This document shows, piece after piece, positions 49,674-62,334 of a DNA stretch of 64,000 nt (position 1 is the stretch's first letter; the number at the start of each line of letters is the position of its first letter). The position numbers were made by a program, and so were the translations under genes. The DNA is from Porpolomopsis calyptriformis (Eukaryota; Basidiomycota; Agaricomycetes; Agaricales; Hygrophoraceae), in assembly GCA_951640195.1 (NCBI GenBank), contig OX621165.1:496001-560000 (forward strand), in the 5' to 3' direction. Under the pieces are notes generated by a model that was not told where the DNA came from, searched no databases, and was given only the letters and a program-made list of their open reading frames with translations.

Positions 49674-52161
49674 ATGTCGAATTCTCAATTCTATGACCAG
49701 CTCCCCACCCTGGACAAGTTGCAAGCCAGGATTCCGGTCGACCTCGACGATAAGAAAGTTGCTTCTAACTGGTTCCAATCTTTCGTCGGTCATGTGAATT
49801 CGGGGGATGTAGAGGGTATTCTTCGGCTCTTGGTCGATGATGCTTATTGGCGGGATTTCCTGATATTGACTTGGGACTTTCGCACTTTCGCTGGCGCGCC
49901 TCGAATCAGGCAGTTCCTGCAAGATCGTCTCTCACATGTTCGTTTACGGTCACTCCGACTCAAGGATGACTTCCTTGGCCTGCATCAGCCATACCCGGAT
50001 CTTGCTTGGATCATGGCCTTGTTCGAGTTTGAAACTGACGTAGGCTTGGGGTCTGGTGTCATTCGGCTCGTCCCAACGGCAACAGGTGAATGGAAGGCAC
50101 ATGGTATCTTCACCAATCTTGAGGACATAAAGGGGTTTCCAGAAAAGATTGGAGAGCTGCGTGATCATAGCCCGAATCATTTCGAGTGGGCGGAAAGGCG
50201 TCATCGAGAAATTGAGTTCGAGAACGTAGAGCCAGTCGTGCTAATCATCGGAGGAGGACAGTCTGGACTCGCAACAGCTGCCAGACTGAAATTCTTGGAT
50301 GTTCCAAACTTGGTCATTGAACAGAACAAGAGGATAGGGGACAACTGGCGACACAGATACGAAGCTATGTGTTTGCATGATCCAGTTTGTAAGTCGATAT
50401 AGATCAAAATATTTCAGCAACCTTCATTTTTGTACAGGGTATCATCATATGCCATATCTCCCGTAGGCCGAGTGACTTCTCTTTAACCATTGGAAACTGA
50501 CTCTAATAGTTTCCCCCCTTCATGGCCCGTCTTTCCTCCTGTTTTAAAGGCAAATTTCCTCAACGATCTTTCTGTGCAGTTCTAACCACTATGATCAGTT
50601 GGCCGATTGGTTGGAATCATATGCTCGTTCCCTCGATTTGAATGTCTGGACCTCTGCCACTGTCACCACCGCCTCACAGGACTCTTCAAACAAGTGGACG
50701 GTCACGGTGTCGCGAGCCGACGGCCGGGAACGTGTCTTCAAAGTGAATCACCTCGTGTTTGCTACTGGATTCGGCGAGGGTGTCTTACCTGTTTTCCCTG
50801 GCATGGTTAGTTCATCGAAATCGATTCGATTTCTCAGCTTGAAAAAAACTAAGATTTACCCCAGGATAAATTCAAGGGCGAAGTGTTCCATTCAGTGCAG
50901 CACTCGACGGCTAAACGTCATGCAGGCAAAAAAGTTGTTGTAGTGGGGGCTTGTACTTCTGGTAGGAGCGCTCTTAATCCACAGGTATCTTGAACCATAC
51001 TGACGTGTTGAAACTAGGGCACGATGTTGCAGCCGACTATTGCCATAACGACATAGGTTTGCAGGCTGGAATTTCTTTTGGAATTCGATTAATATCTTTC
51101 TCACAGACGTAACGATGGTTCAGAGGAGCTCGACTTATGTCATGAGTCAGAAGGCCGGTTTTGCGATACTTGGACAGGGTATGCAGCGTTTCCAAGATAT
51201 CGTTGATATTATAATACGATTTTTGGTTAGGCATATTCTCCGAGAACGGTCCTCCAACCGACGTTGCCGATAGAATCAATGCCTCGCACCCTTTCCAGTT
51301 TTTCATGTCAGGACTGGCCCAGCGGAAAACGAAACAGATCGCAGAAGTCGATAAGTCTGTATTGGACCACCCAACTGATCTCGACTTCACCTCACCACGT
51401 AATCTTTCACAACAGGGAACTTCTTGATGGGTTGCGTAAGCGAGGTTTTAGGATTAATATGGGCATCGACGGCACAGGAATCCTCCCACTGGTCTTCGAT
51501 CGTGCAAGTGGTTACTACGTAGGTATTGAATTTTCCCGCTGACTAGCTGTGACAACATGACTAAATCTGGTTTATTATAAGACACTGGTACCAGTCAACT
51601 TATTGTCGATGGGAAAATCAAATTAAAAAATGATAGCGAGATCGAGGGGTTTACCGCCAACGGCCTTAGATTCAAGGATGGCTCCGAGCTACCTGCGGAT
51701 GTTGTCGTCTTTGCCACAGGGTAAGCATGTTACCCTCCTGATTTTATATTTATTTTCACCATTTGGCTCCTTTATGAAGCTTGGCAGACCCGCGCCGTTT
51801 TATCCAAAAGATTTGCGGCGAGGATATTAAGACTCGTTGTAAGCAAATATGGGGACTCGATGAAGAATTTGAAATTAGTGGTACTTGTCGCGATCTGGGT
51901 GTTCCTGGGCTCTGGTACGTAATGGGTAAGTGACTGCCACCCGAGGTTTTTGCTCCAGGCTGAAGGATGGTGCTAATGCAGCTTCCCTGGCAATGGCTCG
52001 TTTCCACTCCAAACATTTAGCGTTACGTGGGTGTTGTCGCTTCTAATCTTTATCACCGTCCTGGCTAATGTGCTGAGCTGGCTTTGACAGAAATCAAGGC
52101 CGTAGAGGAAGGAGTAATCGGCAAACGCTACACCCATTCGCAATTGTATAGTCGCCTGTGA
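49674..52161 (+). CDS. Flavin-containing monooxygenase with N-terminal NTF2/SnoaL-like region
   Basis: Thirteen exons (49674-50388, 50438-50462, 50510-50549, 50599-50805, 50865-50961, 51018-51056, 51107-51178, 51231-51354, 51416-51522, 51582-51720, 51780-51925, 51982-52026, 52091-52161) give 608 aa. Residues 1-170 look NTF2/SnoaL-like (FVGHVNSGDVEGILRLLVDD, YWRDFLILTWDFRTF). The FAD site is VLIIGGGQSGLATAARL, then RIGDNWRHRYEAMCLHDPV. A second dinucleotide site is VVVVGACTSGHDVAADY (NAD(P)H), preceded by FKGEVFHSVQH. LPADVVVFATG is the ATG-containing FMO/BVMO motif. The end matches FMO-like enzymes common in Agaricomycetes (FHSKHLALQIKAVEEGV). Intron 3 has a GC donor (GCAAAT). The substrate is unknown. 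Confidence 0.9.
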
Positions 52162-52635
52162 CCCTCTCGTGTACATTCCCGCTCATCTCAAGAACACGAA
52201 TTGAGAAATCTTTTATCTTGGCACAGACCTTGGGCATTTAGATACGCGGCTGAGTCTCGGAAATATAATCTATCGATCATCTCCATGTGAAGTCTCGTTC
52301 TGGCCTTCCCCGATCCACATCCTGAATTTGAAATTTGAAATTTGAAATTCTGCCTTGGAAGACGTCGGCGATTCTAAAAGGTGCTTGAAGACGATCGTAG
52401 TGTTTAGTGCCGATACGATCGATCCTGATGTCTTATTATAACAAGATTCAAGTGTTGAGCAAAACCCACGAACATACAGTACGGGTGTGTAGAATATAGT
52501 CCTTTCAGGCAACTTGTCACAAATAGTAGCCCAGGTATTCCAGAATAATTATATACCTCACCGAACTAAATCGGCCCTCTCCAAACGGTCCCAAGTCGCC
52601 AGTAGCATCTCCCAAGAAAAGAAAAGAAAACGGTC
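52162..52635. other. Intergenic region
   Basis: These are 3' flanks of two convergent genes. It includes a short tandem array of the word TTTGAAA around 52326-52348. No gene was seen. Confidence 0.5.
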
Positions 52636-54312
52636 CTAAACCCTTCCAGAAATGCTCTTCCAGATCCGTCTAATGGTCCCCATCTTCTTCACGGTTACCT
52701 TTATTGCCACCGGGTTTTGCACTTTCCCAGCCGCCGCAGCGTGATCGCAGGTTGGGCCAAGACTGACCTCGACCTTCATCACCGCCGCCGCCGCCGCCGT
52801 CGCACCACCAGCACTAGCACCACCAGCACCAGCAGGGGCAGGCCTCGCCATCCTTCCATGACCGAGCTCCGCGCCAGGAGTATCGCCATCCTGGGCGGCA
52901 AGCGACCTCGAACCTCTCCGCTTGGTTTCTGGCTTCCGCGAAGGTATAGCATCTTGCAACGCCGGCTTCGGAAAGGCTTTGGGCCTAGACCTAGACTTTG
53001 GAGATGCGGATTCAAGGGACGTAGACGCATGGGACGTAGTCGAAGACGCAGGTCTGGGGCTCAAGCTCCGGAAGGGCCAGCCTAGACCGTCCATTGACCT
53101 CGACCGCCGCGGGATTCGCATCCGCACACGATGCAGACTGCTGGTCTCGCACTGTGGCGGCATCTCCGCCGGGGGAGACGGAGAAGAACAGCTCGTGCCC
53201 GCCCTCGTGTATTCCACTGGCTCTTCCCAGCTCTCGTCGTCTTCCCCGCCGCCGCCGCCGCCGCCGCCCTCCGTGTCACCTGCCCCATACTCAGTGATGC
53301 TTGCAAGACTGCTGCCAACGCTCTCCACCCTACTGGGCGGTGTTGCTGGGCCGGCACTATCAGAGAGGGAGGATCCAGATGCAGAAAGGCTGATCTTTGA
53401 GACTGTCGTACTTGGACTCGGTGGGGTAGCTGAAGATGCCGGGGAGGGTGGGGACAAAGAACTGGTGTGAATGGAACCGGATCGTCGGCGACTAGTTCGG
53501 CTGGTAAAGTTCATGAAGGGAGCATGGCGAGCATGGTTTGCTGCTGGGCTAGCAGAGACGGCGCTGGGTTGCGGATTTGTAAGGGATAAGCGCTTTTTGT
53601 ACTCCTTCGAAGAGAGAGGGAGCACTACGTGAGGGGAAGCGAGACTCAGCCGTGAGAAACGTGGTATTGCTTCATACGGGTTGGCAGACATCCAGTTTTC
53701 GGTTGAATTTCGGGATAGGACGTGAGTATGTGACGGGGGGCAACAAGAATGGAAGTTTGGAGGGGATACGAAGTTTGGAGTGCTGGTAGGTAAGTGGGAG
53801 GAAGCGCGTGAGGTTCGTCGAGTGACGACAGGGGGCGGGACGGCGTTGACGTTGTGAGAAGCGGGAGTGATCTGTTGGAGAGTTGGAGGTGTGGTAGAAA
53901 CGCGATTGGTTTTGGATTCCTTGCATTTTCGTTTACTCTTGAGGCGAGAGAGAGCAAATGTTATTGTCTGCGCGTTTGGCTGTGGTGGGACTGGGGGTAT
54001 AAGTTCAGGTGAGTGGGTATAACAGGGATTTCTTGACAAGAAACGAGGGCGTTGGAGGGGAGTCGGAGATGGTGGAATTGTGGGGGTTTCGGAAGAGGGA
54101 CGCATGCCCGGAGAGTGGCTGGCATGACTCGTCCAATGACGGCGATCGGTATCTGCGCGACCATCGTTCGAGAGGACTGGACCAGCAAGAGGAGAAGAAC
54201 GGAGAGGACGAGAAGACGGGAGGATACGAATAGGGGTGGTAGGGGGCATGTCGGTATTCATGAGAGATGGGCAAGAATGGAGAGGGGAGAAGACATGAGG
54301 TGGTTGCGACAT
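52636..54312 (-). CDS. Ser/Pro-rich hypothetical protein
   Basis: This is a 558-aa intronless frame rich in Ser, Pro, Thr and Arg, without a recognised domain. Basic patches (SRLKSKRKCKE, TSRTSRRRSGS, RVRMRIPRRSRS), a Gly run followed by acidic residues (GGGGGGGEDDE) and an Ala run (near the Ala/Gly-rich segment before VMKVEVSLG) are visible. The C-terminal 30 residues (VAIKVTVKKMGTIRRIWKSI) are more ordered and basic. A disordered regulatory or scaffold protein is possible. The length of the frame and its Ser-Pro bias support a real gene. The opposite strand is also open for long stretches because of the GC-rich codon pattern. Confidence 0.65.
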   Translation of the reverse strand: MSQPPHVFSPLHSCPSLMNTDMPPTTPIRILPSSRPLRSSPLAGPVLSNDGRADTDRRHWTSHASHSPGMRPSSETPTIPPSPTPLQRPRFLSRNPCYTHSPELIPPVPPQPNAQTITFALSRLKSKRKCKESKTNRVSTTPPTLQQITPASHNVNAVPPPVVTRRTSRASSHLPTSTPNFVSPPNFHSCCPPSHTHVLSRNSTENWMSANPYEAIPRFSRLSLASPHVVLPLSSKEYKKRLSLTNPQPSAVSASPAANHARHAPFMNFTSRTSRRRSGSIHTSSLSPPSPASSATPPSPSTTVSKISLSASGSSLSDSAGPATPPSRVESVGSSLASITEYGAGDTEGGGGGGGGEDDESWEEPVEYTRAGTSCSSPSPPAEMPPQCETSSLHRVRMRIPRRSRSMDGLGWPFRSLSPRPASSTTSHASTSLESASPKSRSRPKAFPKPALQDAIPSRKPETKRRGSRSLAAQDGDTPGAELGHGRMARPAPAGAGGASAGGATAAAAAVMKVEVSLGPTCDHAAAAGKVQNPVAIKVTVKKMGTIRRIWKSISGRV

Positions 54313-54726
54313 GTGTGATGATAAGTACTTCTAGGGAGGAACGGATGTGATAAACTTGTGAATCCGTCGGACTTGCATGATGGGATTCTGGAAAAAGCGG
54401 AGACGGACACGGGATCGCGATCTTCCGCACTGAAAGGGAAAGGTGTCTAGTTTTGTCGTGTCGGCTGGTATGTAAAGAAATGAGTCTGACACTCACCCAA
54501 AAAAAAAAAACAAGGGATGTGCGCCGTGACATACAGGGTGATACAAGCCGATAAGCGCCAAGAGCCAAGGGAGATAGACAAATACGATAACTCGGCCCGG
54601 CGAACGAAGGCCGCAGGATGGGATATCACATTATCAAGGTATTATTGTATGGTGGTTACAGGTGAGCGTACGTACTCAATGGGATGATTTTTTACCTGGA
54701 GGGAACTGTGAGTACCATAATACAAA
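54313..54726. other. Intergenic region
   Basis: This holds the promoter of the Ser/Pro-rich gene and the 3' flank of the ferredoxin gene. No gene is supported. Confidence 0.5.
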
Positions 54727-55432
<706 letters not shown>

Positions 55433-55620
55433 GAGCAATGCTCTAGGACAACAAATGCAAATACGACTACACCTCCTACGAAACCAAGCTAACCTGGAAA
55501 GGTAAAGATTGAAATGTTTTCTGCCCCTGTTCGGTTCTCATACGCGTTCGTTTCAGCTAGAACCCGTCCTTTGAAAATATATAAAAATGAGGATGAAATT
55601 TTCATTCCTTCAGTTCCCAA

Positions 55621-57980
55621 ATGTTCGTCTCTCTCATCACACTCCTTATAACCACGCTCCTTGCGCAAGCCTCCCCATTCCTTTCGCCCTATCTTCCTCA
55701 TGAAACACGCACTCATATCCCCTCCGGTTGGTCTCACTCCCACAGACACCACCCTTCCTCCGTCCTCCCCCTCCGCTTCGCTCTCTCTCAGCCCAACATC
55801 GGAAACATTGAGGACTACCTTATTGACGTATCCCATCCGGATTCGCCCAACTACGGCGACCATTGGACACCCGGACGGGTCGCAGAGACGTTTGCCCCGT
55901 CAGTTGAGACCGTTACCACCGTACGCGACTGGTTACTTGGAAGCGGATTTACCCCCGATCGCCTCCGTCTCACGCCCACAAAAGGCTGGATCGAGGTGAA
56001 TGCGACCGTGGAAGAGGCGGAACGTCTTCTCCTTACCGAGTACAACGTCTACAAACACGACAGTGGAAAAGAACACGTCGGTATGTCCTCCCATTGGTTT
56101 TTCTATTTTTTCATACCCACACTTCTGTTCTAGCCTGTGACGTGTATCACCTCCCGGCTCACGTAGCCCCTCATGTCGATCTCGTCACACCCACTGTGCA
56201 TTTCAATGTCATCTTTCCCAAGCGTGCTAGCAGTGAGCCGGCACGCAAAATCGGCCGGCCAGGTTTCGGCACGGGTCCATCCACCACAGGACACACCTCG
56301 CAAGCACTCACCGAATTAGGAAACTGCGATAAGCAGATCACTCCGGCTTGCCTGCGCGCTTTGTACAAATTGGACTACGAACCAGTCGCTGCGGAGAAGA
56401 ATAGCTATGCGATCGGTCTGGTTCCCTCATTTTCCCTTCATCCCCAAATTCTGACCAGGGTGTCGATGCAGTGGAATATACTCCCCAAGCGTATTTGCAG
56501 TCCGATCTAGACATGTTTTTCTCTCAATTCTCGCCAACGCAAATAGGCACTTCGCCGAAATTGGATTCCATCGACGGAGGTCACTCTCTTCATTCTTCCT
56601 CACCAACTTTACCTGATCGCACAGCTAGGTGTCGTCCAGACTCAGCATCAAGGGTTTGGCTACAACGGGGAATCTGACCTAGATTTCCAATACGGTATGA
56701 CACTGGTCACCAGAAAGCAAGAAGTGACGCTTTACCAGGTCGGAGATTTGGTTGAAGGTGGTTCTTTTATCCTTTTCTCTCATTTTTTACTTAGGCTTGG
56801 CAGGGGCATCATTCAACAATCTCTTGGACGCCCTTGATGGCACATACTGCACCTTTGAGGGTGGAGATGATCCTTCGCAAGATGGGAAATACCCAGACCC
56901 GGGGGGTTACAACGGTCAGTCTATGCTTTCGCTGTTCGGTCGATCTTATCTTGCATTGGTTCAGGTCCGGAAAACTGTGGGACTGTCACCCCGGCGCACG
57001 TCATCTCTACTTCTTATGGATACAACGAAGCCGATCTAACGCCGGCATACACTGCACGGCAGTGTGCAGAGTATGCAAAGTTGGGGCTGATGGGCGTGAC
57101 GGTATTGTTCAGTTCCGGAGACAATGGTGTGGCTGGGAATGGTGGGCAATGCCTGAATCCAGATGGTTGGGATTTTTTTCTCTCCTTTCAGTTTGGTGGG
57201 TTCATATGTGTGATGACAGGCACGCAATCCGCCTCGGGCAAGATATTTAATCCATCATTCCCCTCCACCTGTCCATTTGTCACCTCGGTGGGCGCGACGC
57301 AGATCACTCCAGGTGCTACTGTTAACGATCCCGAGACGGCTTGCGAGCAAGTTATATACAGCGGAGGCGGATTTAGTAATCACTTCAAGATGCCGAAGTA
57401 CCAGAGAGAGGCCGTAAGGGAGTATCTCCGGCATCATAAGCCCAACTATCCTGGGAGTACCTGGAACTCGACGGGAATATCAAGAGGGTACCCCGATTTG
57501 GCTGCGAATGGGTATGTGACAGTGTCTTACATGAAGGAAGTTGAATGACGGGTTGTTTCGGCAGTGCGAATTATATCGTTGCAGTAAGTACTTGACCCGT
57601 CTTCCGCCAAGCTCTTCCGCTAAGCGCGTCTATAGGTCGATGGCCAGTTTGATCTTGTCTTTGGCACATCTGCCTCTTCGCCTGTCGTGGGAGCGATTCT
57701 TGCGATGGTGAATGATGCACGTATTTTCGCGGGTAAAAAACCCATCGGGTTTATCAATCCTGTCGTATGTCCCCCTCTCTCTTCGTCTTTGGATAGTTCT
57801 CATCAACAAACGTAGATCTACTCGGACAAATTTAAGCACGCGTTCAACGACATCAAAAGCGGTGGAAACCAGGGTTGCGGTACTGCAGGATACACAGCTG
57901 TTCGTGGGTGGGACCCCGTTACAGGCCTTGGGACACCCAACTTTGAACGTTTGACTGCAGATTGGTTGCGGCTTGAGTGA
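55621..57980 (+). CDS. Sedolisin (S53) tripeptidyl-peptidase, secreted, copy 2
   Basis: Ten exons (55621-56080, 56134-56415, 56472-56579, 56629-56757, 56804-56914, 56965-57165, 57220-57511, 57565-57583, 57636-57764, 57816-57980) give 631 aa. The signal peptide is MFVSLITLLITTLLAQAS. It is a close paralogue of the 33638-36045 gene: seven of ten exons have identical lengths (including the 19-nt exon) and the others differ by 6 nt. Catalytic landmarks are LVEGASFNNLLDALDGTYC (Glu/Asp), SSGDNGVAGNGGQC, SVGATQITPG and the Ser in FGTSASSPVVG. The introns that have GC donors in copy 1 have GT donors here. It probably acts outside the cell at acid pH to degrade protein. Confidence 0.93.
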
Positions 57981-58199
57981 ATCGATTGATATCCGTCTAC
58001 ATTGATCCAAGTCACCATGTGTCCCAACATTAAAGTTTCGATCTACATATAATATTTCAAACTCCGCAAACATATTCAATCGGACTGTTTTCCATCTTTC
58101 CATCCGGTTTTCTTTACAACCGCTTCCTTCAGCACGCTACACAGCGCCCAACACACTCCTTCCTCCACCCACTCCTTCCACACCAAAACACTTAACAAA

Positions 58200-59094
58200 A
58201 TGTTTTCCTATACCTGCCTTCTCCTCGCCCTCGCCCCTTCCGCCTTTGCCAACGTCTTCGTGCGTTCGCTTTAAGCCTTCTAGTCGAGGCGAAAATTAAT
58301 GGGCGCTCTCCACCAGATAACATCCCCTACTTCTTCTTCCACTTTCAACGGTGGCCAGCAAGCTACTATTAGTTGGATCGACGACGGCAAGTCCCCCTCT
58401 CTCGCCCAGTTTGGTGCCTCCAGCGTCGCTATCTATACCGGCAACGCAATCCAGCAGGTACGGATTTTCAACCCTTGAACTGGCGTGAAGCATGTCGCGC
58501 TGTTTCCTATCAGCCGTATATTTACCTCCATTCGACAGACACTGTTGCAAATGATAGCACCCAGCGTCAACGTTGCCACCACCGCGGCTGTCCAGTTTAC
58601 TCCTAACCCTTCCATCGGTCCCAATGGAAACGACTAGTAAGTCCCCGTGACCCCTTGGGAGTGTCTACTCACCCTCGCTCAGCTTCATCCGCATCCAATC
58701 TCTCGCGTTCACCGACCCGGCCAACCCTACATTCCCGGCTGAAGCATTCTCTTCTAAATTCACGTACGTTGGCCTCGCGCTCCACCTAGAATCCCGCCTT
58801 GATTTCTTTTCTCTTTGGTACAGTTTGGCCAGTATGACGGGCACTTTCAATGCCAGCGTCCAGGCTCAGGTCAATGGCCAGTCCACTGCCCCTATCGGCG
58901 GACCTACCGCATCCGCTGGTGCTAGCACTCCCCCAAGTGCCCCTACCTCTAAGCCGGCTACGACTTCGTCCCATGCAGCTTCCTCGTCCTCCGCTGCTGC
59001 AAAACCAACATCTACCAATGGCGCGAGCACCCTCACAGTTTCAGCATTTGGTACCATCCTAGGTGTAGCAGCCATTTTTGGGATTACTCTTTGA
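58200..59094 (+). CDS. Ser/Thr-rich GPI-anchored cell-surface protein
   Basis: Five exons (58200-58259, 58317-58457, 58539-58636, 58683-58763, 58824-59094) give 216 aa. The signal peptide is MFSYTCLLLALAPSAFA. Then comes an Ig-like KRE9/KNH-type domain (ITSPTSSSTFNGGQQATISW, SLAQFGASSVAIYTG, YFIRIQSLAFTDP). A Ser/Thr/Ala/Pro linker (about residues 150-195) and a C-terminal hydrophobic segment (GTILGVAAIFGITL) preceded by small residues form a GPI-attachment signal. Family members are wall or membrane proteins linked to beta-glucan assembly; the exact role is unknown. Confidence 0.88.
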
Positions 59095-59322
59095 AAAGTA
59101 CCAGATCGTTTTTCTTCCACATTCCTATCCTTCTTGTTCTTGGTTTAATTTACCACCGGTGGTGCGCCTGAGTGTCTGATATCCCGACGGATCGTAATGA
59201 TTATTTGACGTTGAACGCTGTAACACGTAACGCGTGACACAAACTATACTTTTCCATTCGGCAAACACCGAGTGGCTGAACTACCACTAAAGTCTCAACC
59301 AGCAAATCCCTCCGTCGTTAAA

Positions 59323-59944
59323 ATGGTCAAAGGTAGCTTTCTCAGTATTAAAAAATGGCCAATCTAACGTTCCTTGTTCTAGTATACAAACCAGGAAAAG
59401 TCAATACGTCCCCTTCATCCAGAACTTGAAAGAGCTCACCATTTTTCCAGGTCGCGATCGTTCTCCAAGGCCGTCAGGCGGGGAAGAAGGTAGTGGTCAT
59501 CAAGCAGCTAGATGAAGGATCCAAAGAACGGCCATACCCCCATGCGGTGGTTGCAGGCATCGAGCGGTACCCGCGGAAAGTCACCCGGCGGATGGGCCAA
59601 AAGAAGCTCGCTCGTCGGAGCAAAGTGAAGCCGTTCATCAAGGTCCGTTATATTGATGAGGGATTGGAATGGGAAAAAAAAAAATTTAAAGGCGGATTTG
59701 TAGGTGGTGAACTACTCGCATCTGTTCCCGACACGGTACGCGCTCGAGCTCGAGGGGCTGAAGCAGTCTGTTGCATTGGAGACGTTCAAGGAGCCGTCGC
59801 AGCGGGAAGATGTGAAGAAGAACATCAAGAAGTTGCTTGAGGAACGCTATACTGCAGGGAAGAACAGGTGGTTTTTCACTCCTCTCAAGGTACTTCCTTC
59901 CTTTCACACTTGTTCTCGACACTTATCATCGATGTTAGTTCTAG
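59323..59944 (+). CDS. RPL27: 60S ribosomal protein eL27
   Basis: Exons 59323-59332, 59383-59399, 59451-59642, 59704-59889 and 59939-59944 give exactly the family length of 136 aa. It starts [20 protein letters not shown], continues [17 protein letters not shown] and [18 protein letters not shown], and ends WFFTPLKF. The first exon has 10 nt, the second 17 nt and the last only 6 nt (Phe and stop). Intron 3 uses GTCCGT. It is convergent with the ribokinase gene. Confidence 0.96.
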
Positions 59945-60114
59945 CCGTTATATTGTCTTTTTATGTTTCGTTGCATCATGAAAGGCATTCATTAACACCA
60001 GTGTGATATCATCCTCCAAGCCTCTCTAACATGTTATCCCGAACGCAACTGATCCAACAATCATTGCTAACACGGAACCCATAACTTACTGCACAACTTT
60101 GAGGAAATCCATCG

Positions 60115-61534
60115 TCAGCCTAGCTTAGTGTCCACTTCAGCCGCAGACGGGAAACTTTCCATCGCACCCCGTTTCTCCACACACATCCCTGCAGCCTAGA
60201 GCGAGAGATTAAATAACGTTAAGAGAACGTGAGCAAAGACAAACCTGCACACATCGCCGCAGGAGCTCCGTCATTTCTGCCTCGCCCATGGGTGCCCCCC
60301 TCTCATAGCGCTCCATGAGTCCGGCGACAAGAAAGCCAGTGAAACAGTCTCCGGCACCCGTCGTGTCCCTCACCTCGGCCCCTTTGACGGCCGGCATGTA
60401 AATGGGATGGGTAAGCGAGGGTATGACCGCGAGCACGCCGAACGCGCCGAGTGTGCACACCACGTTCGTGGAATGCGAAAATGAGGCGTGGCGGGAGAGG
60501 CGGAGGACGGTGGAGTACGCCTCGAGTAGCGCGGGCGGGGCGAGGTCTGGCCATAGCGCGGGCATGGAGAGAGAGGGGTTGCCGTTCTCGGGGGGCATGC
60601 CTGTCTCCGACCCACGGAGCCCCTTCACGAGCGCGGGTGGGGGCGTCCGGGGCGTCCGAGGGAACAGGGAGTCTACTGCTTTGGCGGCGGAGGAGAGGGC
60701 GGAGGATAGGGTGGTGGAAGGGGTGCTGAGCGCTTTGACGAGCGAGTTCGCTTCGGTTTCGTTTAAGATGAGCCAGGAAAGGCTGTGCCAGGGGAAGGAC
60801 AGCAGTTCGTCGTGCGAAGGCAGCGGGGAGGGGTTGAAGATGGTGCTGACATTGGGGGGGGCGGCGTTAAGATAGGCGAGTGTGTTGGTAAGAGGGATTT
60901 CGTTTTGGAGAAGAAGGTGGGTGATGCCGAGAGAGAACGTTTCAGCCGGGGAGGACGGGTGGGTGGCATAATTTGCACCCTTGAAAAGAACTGGAGAGTG
61001 TGTGTCTTCAACTGGTGTGGTAGCAAAGGAGACCAAGGACTGACCGATGCTGTTTTCGCCTCGTTCGCTCACTTGGATGATGGCTCGACCAGTGGGTTCC
61101 TAGAGAAAAATGCGGGTGAACGACCGAGAGGGAGAGAAAGTCGAGGATGACTTACCTGGACGACCGCAACGCCGCCAGCGTAAACCCCCATCTTCTCCAA
61201 CTGACGCAAAAGCCATCGGCCATCCTCCCCTACGCAGCATTCCAGATCGACCTTTCCGGTGGTCCTAAGAGCCTTTGCGATGGCGACAGCTTGATTCGCA
61301 CCCTTCCCTCCAGGGCGACGCTCGAAGCGGGTGGAGGAGATGGTCTCACCCGGACGCACGATGTCTTTCACTGTCGTCCGAGGTAAATGCAAAGCGAGGA
61401 CTGAAGAGTGAGAACATTATTTACCCTGATAGGATTCGTCGATGCCTTCGTCGCGTTAGATTGGGAGCAGCGGTTGACTTTGCCTCTGGCTTACAGATGG
61501 AACCACGAACTAGACAGCGAGCAGAGCCGGTCAT
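60115..61534 (-). CDS. Ribokinase (PfkB family)
   Basis: Five exons (61534-61495, 61445-61425, 61370-61156, 61099-60245, 60195-60115) give 403 aa. The start MTGSARCLVRGSI lies in a 40-nt exon, and a 21-nt exon supplies IDESYQ. Conserved motifs are DIVRPGETISSTRFER, the substrate loop RPGGKGANQAVAIAKA, EPTGRAIIQVSERGENSIG, LILNETEANSL, and the catalytic/anion-hole signature VRDTTGAGDCFTGFLVAGL. It phosphorylates ribose to ribose-5-phosphate in the cytosol. An insertion rich in Pro and Ser near residues 210-260 makes it longer than the usual 310-330 aa. Confidence 0.93.
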
Positions 61535-61595
61535 TTTGATTCGACGTTGCTTGAGGGGTTGAGAGACAAATATATATCACGCTATTATACATCAA

Positions 61596-62193
61596 TCACT
61601 CCATATCAGCTGCACCCCCCGCTACGTCGGCTTTTGGTACATGCAACTGTATCGGTACGGGTTTGTGGACAGCGGTCTGGAAGAGATGGGTGATGCGACG
61701 ACGATCGCCACTATCGGAATCAGCGGGGTCTTGGTCGACTCTGTAGGGTATCGTCAATGGGATGGCAGTCAGATGGGAGACGTTATGCACTTCACGCTGA
61801 AGTGGATCAGGGACTGTGTTTGTGCTGGACCAGCGCGAACACGGAACTTGAGAGAGCGGGTGACGACCATCAGGCCCGCTACTATGCCGGCCTATGGAGG
61901 GTGTTAGCAGAGATAGGTAGACACCCGATTCATACCTCCTTCGGGTTCTCGTTGTCGTCGGGCAATTCGATGATGTCCTTCCATTCAACGTGAATCTTGG
62001 GACTGGCCTGGGCGAATCGCGTAACGTCGTTCATGAAAGCATCGCGCGAGACGGCCGCGTGGTTGACAGTGACTTCGGAACCGGGAGAAAAGGTGGAATT
62101 GAAGGCGGTGGGCAAGTCGAATTCCGAGCTTGCGTTGTCGTAGATTGAGCAGAGGCGTGATTGAACCCAGGCAGTGAGTGAGGATTGAGACAT
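61596..62193 (-). CDS. NTF2/SnoaL-like small protein
   Basis: Three exons (62193-61936, 61891-61791, 61740-61596) give 167 aa. It reads MSQSSLTAWVQSRLCSIYD, then VNHAAVSRDAFMNDV, KIHVEWKDIIELPDD, GIVAGLMVVTRSLKFRVRA and HLFQTAVHKPVPIQLHVP. Helix-rich start followed by long beta strands suggests the NTF2/SnoaL fold, which occurs in many unnamed basidiomycete proteins. The splices are supported by frame and by the beta-strand pattern continuing across them. Function unknown. It ends 61 bp from the ribokinase start, on the same strand. Confidence 0.72.
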
Positions 62194-62334
62194 GTTCGTT
62201 GAGGGGCGATACTGTCTAACTTGGAAGATGAAGCGTCGTATGAAAACCATGATGAAAATATTTTGTTCAAACGGTCTAAGTCCTTGTAATTACCAAGTAT
62301 CTACGAGTTTAGGTAGCCACTGCAAAATATTCTG

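Noticed and set aside
52717..53470. Several open frames opposite the Ser/Pro-rich gene, including one with Arg runs.
   Set aside because: GC-rich, codon-biased sequence opens all frames; the Arg runs are the complement of Gly/Ala/Pro codons, and no start context or domain supports them.
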